Assembly (NCBI RefSeq): GCF_932526225.1
Contig: NC_064037.1
Location: forward strand, 4,477,703 to 4,541,702
Reading direction: 5' to 3'
DNA from: Nematostella vectensis
Taxonomy: Eukaryota > Cnidaria > Anthozoa > Actiniaria > Edwardsiidae
DNA: 64,000 bases
Position 1 is the stretch's first letter, and each line of letters opens with the position of its first letter. This document shows, piece by piece, positions 35,890 through 48,300 of the stretch. The notes below the pieces were generated by a model. The model ran no database searches and was not told the origin of the DNA. It saw only the letters and a program-made list of their open reading frames with translations. The position numbers were made by a program, and so were the translations under genes.

Positions 35890-38800
35890 ATGCTTTGGCT
35901 TATCGTGGGCGCTATTTTAGGCACTATCTTAGGGATTGTTGAATATCTCTACCCAGAACTACAGCTACTATATTTGCCGAAACTCATTGCAGGAAAGACA
36001 TGTAATTGTAAGTAGAAAACGGAGATCGCAAAAGCTTGGGAAGCGACTCTGTGGCTCCGCTAGTAGAACGCGTTCCATCTCAACAGCTTGCTTTATTATC
36101 TTTTAAGATACTCTGGTTTATTTGCCATGATTGGAGTTAGATTCAGATTTCTTTTGTTATTCCAGTGATTTTACAAATTGAAGGATCGTCATCTTCGGAT
36201 CTCCAATCAGGTAAATCCACTTATTTCAGTTTCAGGGCTTCTTGTCCGTCCGTCGGCCTGTTAATCTATCGGTCTTTCTGTTTGTCTTCTTATCTGCCTG
36301 TGTGTCTGTCTGTCTTCTATCTGTTTATCTTTATTTCTATCATTTTTCATCTTTCTGTCTCATTTTCCTTTTCTCATTTTTCGAATTGTCGATTTTCCTT
36401 CTTCTTTTTCTGCCTGTCTTCTTTCTTTCTCTTTCTCCCCTTTCTTTTTCTTTCATCGCGTCTCTTCTCCTATGACTTCTCTGTCTACCTGGTTATGTTC
36501 AGCTAAGTATCCGACCCTCATTCTCCTCTTTCCCAGTGTTCCTGGATGCAGGGCGCGGGAGTTTCGGATACTCGACGATCACACATATCCCAGATGTCTT
36601 TGGCACCAGTTTTAATTTGCCAGGTGAGTTTTTTTTTGTAAAACGAAAAGAATTAAATAATGTGGTATGATAATACCACGGTTAATTTTCCAAAAATAAA
36701 TAAATAAATAAATAAACATAGCCAAGTCTGTTACTTTACTAATGATATTTGATTGAAAGTTTCTCAGATACTTGATTGAATAAGACAATGGAAATGGATT
36801 CCTTGAGTCACTCGTTATGTGCAGAAGCTTAAAATGGCGGCGTGACTGGCTTTCTTTTATTTAACGCACAAGATTGTACGAAAAACTGTCGCTTACTTTT
36901 CAAGTAGAGTGTAATCCCAGAGCTTAGTAGGTTTAAAAGATATATCACTTTATGTTTTCATTTCCGAGTAGTGAACCTTGTGGCGGAGGGCACAGCCCTC
37001 GCAGTCGTCCCCAATGAGGCACACCCACCCCCATGGGAGCAGCACATCCCGTTCATCTGGACCTATCTGGCGACGACCGTGCTACTCGTCATTATCGTCC
37101 TGCTGGTCGACGCCTTGACAAAGAGCGATGCTGAAATGCGAGTGTTAAAACGTAGACCAACGAGCAGACGGCACAAAAGGGTGAGTACATAGTGAGGTAG
37201 CGTGCGTAGCAAGCCAAAAGGGTTGGAAAAGAAGAGAGACAGAGACGAGGCGCGCGAGGTCTACCCGTTATCTAAGTGAGGGCTTGCAGATGCTAACCGC
37301 GTTCTGGTTGGCCTTGCGCGCGTTAGTCGCAAACTTGCGTTAGCCAAGAGGCGTACGGGGTCGGTTGCAAGGGTTCCCTTTCCCTGCATTAGCTCCATCC
37401 TTTCTTTCCTGGCGCGCGGGATCTATTCCTCATTTTTTCTTAAACCCTTTAAAAGTGAGGCAGTGCTGTGTTCTGGCATTTAGAAATGGGATTGGATCCT
37501 AAATATCCATCCATTTTTGACGTGAAACTAGTGCAAGAAAAAAAAAACATATAACGTCACTGACACTTGTATCAGCAGCTCAAACAAAAAAAAAATCGCG
37601 GTGACTTTAAAAAGGTCAAACAGGAAATCTAGCTTCTAGACTCGTCCAAAAAGTACAAAAAGTACACACGGCCAGCCTCAAGTCTACACCAGCCGTCCTG
37701 AAATGTTTAATGTTGTTTGTAATAGGAAATGACGTTACAGGTCGACCAATACCCTAAGCTTACTCCCCATACATCCCCGAGCACAGGAAACCAGGTCTGA
37801 AAACCTGGGACTAGGCTGAGCAAAGTCCTTGAGATTTCGAAATTATGGAGATGTCATCTGGACTTTTCATCTCCATAGTGGTCTCCAGAAGCGACCCATA
37901 ATAAATAACGATACCATTCACTTATTTTCACAGGAGGACAAGAAATCTCGAGGTCTTAAAAGGCACAAGAAGCCTAAGAGTGTGCAGCTTTCTCTCTATA
38001 GGCTACCAAAGTCCAAGTCTCTCCCTGCGATGCGTACCCCTGCATTCACTGCCTTGCCTCGTTCAATCTCCTTCAGTAACATGGACTTAAAGGGAGCCAA
38101 GCACTCCACACTTGAAGACGCGGTTTGCAGGATCCGAGCCCTTGCACAGTCAACTGTTATAACGACTGCAGGTCAATCACTTCTTGATGCTGTCAAAATC
38201 GATTGCATTTCGATTGCTAGGTCGAACTCCTTGCCAAGTATTATTGGGAACCCTCCTTCGGAGAGCGCTATAAAACCACGCTTGGTAAAAAGCCTGCCTG
38301 TTGCAGCAGCCGGCGCAAAATCTACTGAGATTGGACCGACTGTACATACGCTCCGTAATTATAACCTAATCGGGAGACTTCTCACCCGCATCAAATTCAA
38401 AAACACAGGAACTAGATACACGGCGCAGGATAACAAGAACGAGGAGTCAAGGGGGAGGCTCAAAACCGTCCCAATGAAGATCGCAAAGTTTAAAACATCC
38501 TCCATTTCTGATTTAACGGCTGGGAGCAAGAAGGCCACAGGGCGAGACAAAGCTTCTACTCAAAGATCCATTTCCGAGCCTTCCTTGTCAGTAGGAAGAT
38601 CTAGCAAGGGTCAAGACCATCTGAAGAAGCCTTCCTTAATTGCCCGTGTTCTCAGTGTGCTCAAAAGGTTCAAATCAAAGAGACCATCAAGATCTACCTC
38701 AGCTGATGTTGTTAGGCAAAAGTTCCATCAGGCTGGCCAGACCAAGCGTTGCTTGTCCGCTCCGGTTCTTTCCGAGTCGGACCCCCGCTTAATGCTGCTC

Positions 38801-41478
38801 TACGATGTGAATAGAGCAGACCATAGTCTGCTGCCAATCCTTGACCAAGAAGCAAATGGTACACTTGCTTTCTTCGAGAAGTCTTCAACACATCTGAAGA
38901 CGGATGATCAGGAGTTCAACATCTTGCCTCAGACATCCCTCTTAGACCATGAACAAATTAAAACTATGACAGCACCGATTCCTGGTGAGGTTGATAGTAC
39001 GGTAACATCGAAACCTGGTCAGACTGCTGTTGAAGTTGCAGAAGAGGCACTAATATGCGCCGAGCAGAAAGACTCCGAGATCAAGTCTCCTGCTTCTCTG
39101 CAACATGATGTTCTGTCAAACAAAAGGCAGTTTTCAGAGGGATTCAGAGCTTCCACACAAAGCGAACTGTCTGAAGAAAACAGTGGCGATCCTGCAATGG
39201 AGCCCGATCTTCCTGAAGTCTACGCATCACCTGCGGAGATTTTCGAGGACATGAAATGTCTTTTCCGCGCTATTGTGGAAAATATCAAAACTCTGAACTC
39301 CTTTCCTCTTTCTACTATCACGGCCTGGAGTAACAGCATAAATGAAAGAATCACATCGGCTATCATCCCAGAGCAGAGGTAAGTTGAGAAACCTTGTTAT
39401 TATGTCCATTTTATACTATAGAGAAATTCATCATCGATGAGGGAATTCTACGGTAAATTTTACGCGAAAAACGATATCGTTTTTCAAGTGAAATTTTTCG
39501 TGGAATTCACGAATCAATGAAGAATTATTCTTGAATCCTATGGTCAAATTCTTTTTATATGGTTGAAGAGACTTTTATGCGCTATTTTTAGTTGTCGAAG
39601 AAGAAGTTCGTAGTTGTTATTTTACCAGCCAATGAAAGGCGAGCAGTGTTTTTACATGCGGTCTATCACGTTCAGAAAGTTGAATCCATTTTGTTCTCAG
39701 AAAAAGAGACAACGGTTTGATGGCGGCATCTTTATTCTCGACGGTACAATCAATAGCTGGAAATTTATCGGATTGAGCACAAACGCTCTAAGAAGTAATC
39801 TCCTACAAAATCTGTAAGGATTGGAAGTTCTTACCTAAGATGGGAAAATGGACAGATCAAAACAGAAAAGAGTTTTCACTTAAAACGCGTGTCCGTTCAA
39901 ATTTAGAATCATGACTTCCTCCTGATTGATAGTAAACATAAAGGTTGACAGCAATGCCCATTGGGGGAGTTGTTAAAATGAGTTCCAGAAACAGACCGAT
40001 GATCACTGCAACAGCGAGAAACCGGTTGTGGTACAGAGGCTCAGGATTTTTACGCTTGGTGGGTAGCGAATCTGGTGCTTTTTTCTGTTGTTGTAGGCCG
40101 TGATACACTCTTTGAATGCTTGTATTTCGGTTGAAATATAAGTAGCAATTGTATTTTTATTCATGTTTTTTTGTCTTTACTGCGCCAAGTCGCCGTTTGT
40201 TTCCTACTCGTAAGAGTCAAAGGATTGGAAAGTTTTTCAACTTCTGGCAAATTCAGACTAAATCTCAGAGCGAAAGTTTCTTCCTAAACAAGTCCATCCA
40301 TCCATGCCAAAACTAGTTTGATGAGAACTTTGCTTTTCTCAGCTAAGCTAAGTTTGAAAGATATGATTCGCGTTGGGAAAAATTTCGCGGTACACCTGTG
40401 CTTTCATTGAATTCCACTCAACTATTGAATTCCACAAAGGGTCTCACTTTGTTTTGACCAATGAGAGCGCGCGTATGAATTTGACTATAGGATTCAAAAT
40501 GAAAATTTAACATATTTTACAGACTTCCGCGAATTATTCACATAATTTCTTAAAGCGATGGCTCTTGACCGATCTCTGTGCATTCAGACTCATCTTGTTG
40601 TCCTTACGTTTTTTGACAAGAAATTGGTTCCGCAAGTGATTAGAGTAGATCAAAACCTTCATTTGAAAACAAATCAGAACACAGGGATCGCGTTGATAAT
40701 ACAGTTGCATCACTCTGTAATACCCATCCATAAAATTTTCACTTCTGTCGTTAACGTAAGATTTTCTTGATCTAGCTCCAAGACCCAATCGCCCAAGCCA
40801 AACAAGATCAAGTATTGCCAACTCTTGACCAGGGGGACAAGACATCAAGGCTGGTACGACCTAGCTTGTCCCGGCGTGCAGTGCGCGACCATGGCGTACC
40901 TTGCGGTGCTAAGATCCTGCATCAAGGACATCAGAAAATGGACATCACAAGACCTTGACTCTCTGATCAAGACAGGGGACAAGGAGCACAGCAAACGGCT
41001 AACGGAGGTCAAGCTTACCCAGAGCTCAGCCCTCCTCATCGACGAACTAAACCTTCAGATCAAAGTCTGGAATCGTCAGTTTATCGTACAGAAAGAGGTC
41101 TGCTGTGGTGACATCATCAAGGATGTCAGCTCATGGACGGATGAGTGTACCGATCCATATCTCCCCCTGGAACGCAGCTTTGAGCAACTGAAATACTATA
41201 ACAAGTTTCTACTCCGCTTCATGAACCTGACCATCGCTATTATTCGAACGTCGACTGGCTGGATTATGTACGATTCGCACGCCAGGGATAACGAAGGATA
41301 CGCTGATCCTGATGGATTTTCTGTTCTCTTGGCGTTTGATGACGTCACGAGCGTGATTAGACATATTCGGCAGTTTGTGGACTGCAAAGGATTTCTGGAG
41401 ATGTCTAACTTGCCGTTAAACGAATGGCAGCGATCGTATGAGTTGGTGGGCTTAACTGTTATGCTATCTGGGAGATGA
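35890..41478 (+). CDS. Membrane-anchored C76-like cysteine peptidase, copy 5
   Basis: Exons 35890-36007, 36166-36210, 36537-36623, 36972-37180, 37934-39378, 40776-41478; 868 residues. Differences include D for E in the third exon (VFLDAG), VNLVAEG at the start of exon 4, QLSLYR, LPAMRT, PRSISFS, HEQIKT and FRAIVEN in exon 5, and L652 and R829 in exon 6. Inferred catalytic residues and both RS-x-S-x-P motifs are intact. Shares several 5'-flank and exon-4 region variants with copy 1 and exon-5 variants with copy 4, as expected if gene conversion mixes the copies. It is the copy that faces CSE1L tail to tail. Confidence 0.85.
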
Positions 41479-41559
41479 TACGTCCTAGGGATTCTGCTTG
41501 GGATGTCTGTATCTGTGTCAATGTCCATCCAATGGTCATTTTGAGATGTATCTATTACT

Positions 41560-41870
41560 ACTTTTACTGGGAAATAAATCTTAAGCCAAGGTGATTTAAG
41601 CCTGATATTTCTTATTAAAACTACTACGTCTGGAAAATAAATCTTAAGCCAAGGTCGTTTAAGTCTGAGATTTCTATTTATCACTACGTCTGGAAAATAA
41701 ATTTTAAGCCAAGGTGGTTTAAGCCTGAGATTTCTTATCAGAACTACTACATCTGGAAAATAAATCTTAAGCCTTGATTGATGCCTGAGATTCCTAATTA
41801 TCACTGCTATGTCTGGAAAATAAATCTAAAGCTAAGGTAGTATAAGCCTGAGATTTCTATCACTACTCTA
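41560..41870 (+). repeat. Roughly 60-bp minisatellite after gene copy 5
   Basis: About five diverged units of the CTTAAGCCAAGGTGGTTTAA type, most with AATAAA. They are more degenerate than in units 1-4, and the companion 53-bp repeat is missing. Confidence 0.8.
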
Positions 41871-41980
41871 TGTAATGAACATTCACTGTAACTTGTAAAT
41901 GCTTCTATTATGACTTGTAATGAGATTTTGAGCTATGACTAGACCAAGCATTTTTAAAGAGTAAACAAGAGACTCTATGA

Positions 41981-41992
41981 AATAAATTTATT
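41981..41992. terminator. Palindromic two-way poly(A) signal
   Basis: AATAAATTTATT is its own reverse complement and gives AATAAA on both strands. It lies 503 bp after the stop of gene copy 5 (+) and 379 bp after the stop of CSE1L (-), so one site could serve both convergent transcripts. Confidence 0.55.
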
Positions 41993-42370
41993 CTCTGACG
42001 ATTGCTAATCACGTCCTCCTGTGTCATTTTATAACAACTACAAGAAAGCGCACACTTGACAGCGAGATTACATTAACTGGCGGTAGCCACTACAACACTT
42101 TGCAACACTTTGGCCCCATGGCACTGTGTGTGGACGCCTTGTCCCCCTAGCGTAGTTTTGGTAGAAGAGTTGATTTCCTATGACAGTAACAGGTTTCACC
42201 AGCAAACTTTGCGACAACTCTTCAAGACCCAAAACACCGACAGCTCTTGATAATCAATTAACGCAGTCTGCTTAAAGTCGTTCTAAGAATTCATCAGTTG
42301 AAACAGATTTTCCTTCAGGAAAAAATCTCTCTACCTCTTTCCTCCAATCACGATACACCCTTTCCTTTGT
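41993..42370 (-). other. Likely 3' UTR of CSE1L
   Basis: Sequence between the CSE1L stop codon and the palindromic poly(A) signal. I see no other gene on either strand. Confidence 0.4.
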
Positions 42371-45300
42371 TCAGCTGAGCGCGGCACCAGTCTCTTGGAG
42401 GTACTTTTCCAAGAATTTTACTGCATCTGCATGGAGCTCAGCAGTTATTTTTGGTAGTATCTGGAAAAGAATAAAACAGTGTCTCGCGTTTGTTGTCACC
42501 CTGCTCGCACGCATTCACTCGCTGATTTTGGCGTAAAAAAAAAAAAACATCTTTTCTTATTTGAACGTGCAAGAACTCGCCTCCCCCCCATTCTCCCTCG
42601 GTGCAATCGTGGCGGCCATAAATAGACGCCGAGTTTTATCCCCCTAATCAACAACAAATTTACGTTTAATATCTTTCATTGGAAGTTATACCTAGCATTT
42701 CGAGCGTTGGCCGAAACGTCACATACACTGGTTTGACATACAACCAAGTATGCTAACTTCATTTCACCGGCTTTTCACTTGCGAAGGAAACGGAGAAGTA
42801 GGGGAGAAGTTAGAGCTTACGTTGTTGTAAAAGACAGCCGGAGGAGAGGAAAGCAGTGAAGGGAGAAAATGCGCCGTTCCTTTCTGAAGGATGAAAAGGA
42901 GCCGTTCCTTTCCGAAGAAGGAAGAAAAGGAGCCGTTCTTTTCCTCGCTTGCTTCTCCTTGAACCGAATTTCACATGCGAAGTAAGCATCTTACGTCCAT
43001 GCTTCCCTCTACTTCTCCGCTCACTAAGCTAGCGATAATGAGCGATTGGACGTTCATACCTTTCCTGGGAAGGCTTGGGAGAGCGTAACTAGGGACTGCA
43101 CAAGGTACAGCTTAGCATTCGGGACCGTCCCGCCGAAAGGATCGGACTCCTTCTTACCGGCAAATACCAGCTGTGAGTAGGCCGTTTGGTACCCTGCAAT
43201 ATACCGTAGCAATAGAACAGGCAAATAGGAGCATAACCTTCATTTATCGAGTGAATGATATTTCGGGACTTTGGGAGTTGGCCGCTTAATATAGGAAAGC
43301 CGCATATAGCAGTATCACTAAGTTAGAGTGCTGAGTGACGAATTTTGGGGACTCTGGGGTTGACTGCTAAATACAGGGTGGCCAAAACCACAGAAGGCCT
43401 ACGTGCACACAGCTTCACTGCTTTTTTTGTACCATTTTCAATCTAATTACGTTGATATACATGGCAGATATTGTATATATCTAAGAAATAAACCTTGATG
43501 GCTGTTGTGTTTATATTATTATCCTGTGAGTGCATTAAAGTTTGAAGAGAAATGTATAGCATACCCGGTGTATCCTCAATATCGATAAAGTGCTCGTCAT
43601 CCGGGGTAGAGTCATCTTCAGGGAGCTCAAACACTTGGATCAACAGCTGCAGCATGGATACCCTGTGGCAAACAATTGTTACGCATTCTTTACATTGCGT
43701 GACATTATCCCAATCCTGAACTCTTTTAACCCTTTTCGTTATCAAAAAGAACATACACACATATACATTATGATATGCCTGGAGACCCTATAGATGACGA
43801 GACCAATGAAAGCTAGCGTAGCTTTTACTATCGACCTGTTTGTATGTTTGTTACCATACCCTTTCAACTGTTACTGCACGCACGCTCCTCATATAACAAA
43901 CACATTTTATACAACTCTATGGAACAGCCAACATACACAAAAGCAATGAGACTAGCCCTCATCACCCTGTTTATATGTTTGTCATTCCCAACTAAACTGC
44001 AGTTACATAGCCATTCCTTCCCTTACGCTAAGACACACATGCAAGGAGCATAGTCAGGATTTGCTGAGTTGGGGTGCGCAGGAATAGAGAGTACGTGAAA
44101 ATGTGTAAAATCTAGTGATTCCCATCTTGGCGGTCAAGGTGCACCCACGTGCCTGCACCTCTCTTGGACCCAGCACCCACGTGCCTGCACCTCTCTTGGA
44201 CCCAGCACCCACGTGCCTGCACCTCTCTTGGACCCAGCACCCACGTGCCGGCACCTCTCTTGGACCCAGCACCCACGTGCCTGCACCTCTCTTGGACCCA
44301 GCACCCACGTGCCTGCACCTCTCTTGGACCCAGCACCCACGTGCCTGCACCTTTCCTGGACCCAACACCCACGCGCCTGCACCTCTCTTGGACCCAGCAC
44401 CCACGTGCCTGCACCTCTCTTGGACCCAACACCCACGTGCCTGCACCTCTCTTGGACCCAGCACCCACGTGCCTGCACCTCTCCTGGACCCAGCACCCAC
44501 GTGCCTGCACCTCTCTTGGACCCAGCACCCACGTGCCTGCACTTCTCTTGGACCCAGCACCCACGTGCCTGCACCTCTCTTGGACCCAGCCCCCACGTGC
44601 CTGCACCTCTCTTGGACCCAGAAACCACGTGCCTGCACCTTTCTTGGACCCAGCACCCACGTGCGTGCACCTCTCTTGGACCCAGCAACCACGTGCCTGC
44701 ACCTCTCTTGGACCCAGCACCCACGTGCCTGCACCTCTCTTGGACCCAGCACCCACGTGCCTGCACCTCTCTTGGACCCAGCACCCACGTGCCTGCACCT
44801 CTCCTGGACCCAGCACCCACGTGCCTGCACCTCTCTTGGACCCAGCACCCACGTGCCTGCACCTCTCTTGGACCCAGCACCCACGTGCCTGCACCTCTCT
44901 TGGACCCAGCAACCACGTGCCTGCACCTCTTTTGGACCCAGCACCCACGTGCCTACACCTCTCTTGGACCCAGCACCCACGTGCCTGCACCTCTCTTGGA
45001 CCCAGCACCCACGTGCCTGCACCTCTCCTGGACCCAGCACCCACGTGCCTGCACCTCTCTTGGACCCAGCACCCACGTGCCTGCACTTCTCTTGGACCCA
45101 GCACCCACGTGCCTGCACCTCTCTTGGACCCAGCACCCACGTGCCTGCACCTCTCTTGGACCCAGCAACCACGTGTCTGCACCTTTCTTGGACCCAGCAC
45201 CCACGTGCATGCACCTCTCTTGGACCCAGCACCCACGTGCCTGCACCTCTCTTGGACCCAGCACCCACGTGCCTGCACCTCTCTTGGACCCAGCACCCAC

Positions 45301-48300
45301 GTGCCTGCACCTCTCTTGGACCCAGCACCCACGTGCCTGCACCTTTCCTGGACCCAGCACCCACGTGCCTGCACCTTTCCTGGACCCAGCACCCACGTGC
45401 CTGCACCTCTCTTGGACCCAGCACCCACGTGCTTGCACCTCTCTTGGACCCAGCACCCACGTGCCTGCACCTTTCCTGGACCAAGCACCCACGTGTCTGC
45501 ACCTTTCCTAGACCAGCTTACATATTCTGACCTAGAAAGGCTAGGGTAGCTCACCATAGTTCTGGATATGTGTTCCACATGGCCGTGGGTTCACACAACA
45601 GCTTGGTGACGCCTACAGCGCAGATCTTCCTTTCCATAGTACCGGAAACCTGGTGTAAAAGGTGTAAAAGGGTTAATCTTATCCATGTGAAAATACTCCA
45701 GAAAGCTCAATAGGCTCCTCGTCTGGTGTTAAAGACAAAGTTAACCAATCAGCGACTCTGTGAGTACAATCAACGATTTTGTGGATATTTGGAGCATGAT
45801 ATACCTTTTGCAGATCAGGAACAAAGCATTTCTCGACGATCATCCCAAATAACCTGAGATTGACAACAATTGACATAAAGACTATCCATTTGTTTCTAAT
45901 GTTTGCCCGCATATGGGTTATATAAAGTTTAAAATAAGCAAATTTAGGAGCGTAGGTCAACTCATGTCAATGTTTACGGAGGAGAGTATAAAATTATTAC
46001 AATATTACATGACTACTTTTTTAACTCTCTGCCACCAGATATGAAAAAGGACAAGGACAAAAACGTTTCATTCACTAGGTTATACGGGTAAACAAATTAA
46101 CAATGCCACAAATAAAGATAGTTTATTGACATGATTATATGGAATATAGAGTCCTATAAGTCAATAACAACAGAGTTGTTATAAATATTTCTTGTAAAAA
46201 CATAGGCATAAAGGGCGTGAGAAGATTACTTGTTTGCTTAGTGTATACAGAAAAACAATTGTTGAAGGACTTTGTTGTAAAATAAAAACCCGGGTAGGGA
46301 AATCATTACATTTTTCCGGGCTAGCTGAATGAGGATACGAGTGTGTAACAACGAGAGGCGTTAAATTCAGATAGCGACGTACTTGGCCTGTATAGAGTCT
46401 ATCAACTCTATGAGAATCGTCCCGCTATACTTGACCACGTACAGACACAGAAACACCAACAATCCTGTGAGAGATAAAGATCTAGTAAATTAAAGGCGAA
46501 AGTTGAGACTAGGGCAAAGTGGAAAAGGTGAGCGTTTGATAAATGGTCCCTTAAGAGATATACAAATATACCTTTTATATATTTGGTTGTCTTTGAGCTC
46601 TGGAGACGCTGGAGCAACAAAAGAAAGACTTGTTTGATTTGCTTCTCAAGGCCGGCCCTATAAAACAACACAAGCATTAGAGAATGCTATGTCAAGCCCG
46701 GCCCTGAAACAAAACACACGTATAAGAACATTTATAATACAAGATACGATGCTACGTGCGCTCTCACTGGTTTATTAGAAAAAATGCAACACATTTTTTT
46801 TTCGGAACAGTTCCAATGCGGCCCGCGTGCTCGGTCAATTAGAGGAATGTATTTCAAGCCCGACCTAGAACACAACACTGCATAAGAACTAGCATGGCAG
46901 GGATGTCAAACTCAGCCCCAAAGCAAGACACACGCGTAAGATTAGAACATCAAGGATTTCTAATTGCGTTTTCGTAAGTCTAGAGCTGACGACTGATTAC
47001 AGCACACAATTCTGGGACGGTCGATTGACATCACACGTATAACACTATATTGACGGCACAAGCGAACACAGACCTGGGGAATGTCTGATGCTGCTCTGTT
47101 GACTACTTACGGCTCAATATGCTCCACCATAGACCCAAGAAGATAGAATCCTTCATGATCGTTAGCCCGTGAGGCGATTAACTTCTGGAAGACGCCCAAG
47201 ATGGCATCCTACAGGACAGAGACAAGCTATGTTCAGTATATAAATCGCTGAAAGTGCTTTCAGTATCGAAGTCTTGGAATTTGCTTTTATTACAGGGTGC
47301 AACACTTGCATCATCTTTTTCATTTCTTATCAGCTGCACAAACACTATGACGGGACAAGAACTTAATAGTTGGGAAAGGATTTGACAATTTTATACACGA
47401 TATTCTATGTAAAATGCCTTTTTGTCTGCTGAATTGATCTGCAGGAATTTTTCACTTTTAAAGAAATATGCTCTATTTCTATGGTAATTCCCATATATAA
47501 AAACCTACTCTAACAAATCGATAAAGAATTAGATCTTAGCCTTGTTCCCAGGCACACAACAAATCATAACGGGAAGGATGAGGTAACATCTTCCTTTTTT
47601 TGTTGGCCATTCCCTTTTCGAGATCCTTGATCCTCCCCAAAATGCATAACGTTAATGTCGTTATTTATACTCTAGAGCGAGTCTCAGGTACATGATTTGC
47701 ACTTTAGGGATTCACGTGTGGGCATAAGTATCCCAAGCCCAGTGTGTGATCACGCTACGTTGTGAATTTATAGCAAACATATAGAGCTCAAATGAGACGT
47801 TCATTGTACTATGTAAAAAAATCTGAATAATACATCATACATCAGATCAGATCACACACTGTGAGCTTGGGATACCTGTGGTGTAGGCTGAATCTCACCT
47901 GCATGTTTCCAGCCACGATGTGCTTGCTGCCCTTCTGGATGTACGCCTGCAGAAGTCTAGTCAGGGGAGGGATATTACCTAAGTAAGCAAACAGTGTAAA
48001 GAGGTAGTGTTATAAAATATGTAAGAGCGTGTAAGTAGTCTAGTCAGGGGAGGGTTATTAACTGAGTAAGCAAACAGTGTAAAGAGGAAGTGTAATAAAA
48101 TATGTAAGAGTATTTAAGAAAACAATGTTAAATCTTCTTATGTTTGTGTATCTAAATATTTGGCAGTTTTATCCGTAAATAATGCAGAAAAAACAAGAGT
48201 AGAAAAGTTGGCAGAAGAGGAAAGTGCTGCCTGTATGTCGCAGGGTTCTCCACCATTTATAAATAATCTATAAACCACACAGAACAGGAGTTCCTGTATT

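Larger units (their letters stand above)
35280..41870 (+). repeat. Tandem gene unit 5 of 5, diverging at its 3' end
   Basis: Homology with the other units holds through the stop codon and the start of the roughly 60-bp repeats, then breaks. The 53-bp repeat, poly(C) tract and antisense ORF region of units 1-4 are absent. The right edge of the array therefore lies inside a minisatellite, as the left edge lies beside one. Confidence 0.88.

Noticed and set aside
7233-41870. Collapsed or duplicated assembly as the source of the five units
   Set aside because: Units differ by many scattered substitutions and by distinct indels, so simple assembly duplication is unlikely. Units 2 and 3, which are nearly identical, still deserve long-read confirmation.
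42780-43040. Possible MITE in the last CSE1L intron
   Set aside because: Only about 14 nt (CGGAGAAGTAG with neighbours) match in reverse, and no target duplication is visible.
44054-45578. Overlapping ORFs of 430-490 codons on both strands
   Set aside because: They are translations of the 32-bp minisatellite, open in several frames at once, inside a CSE1L intron.
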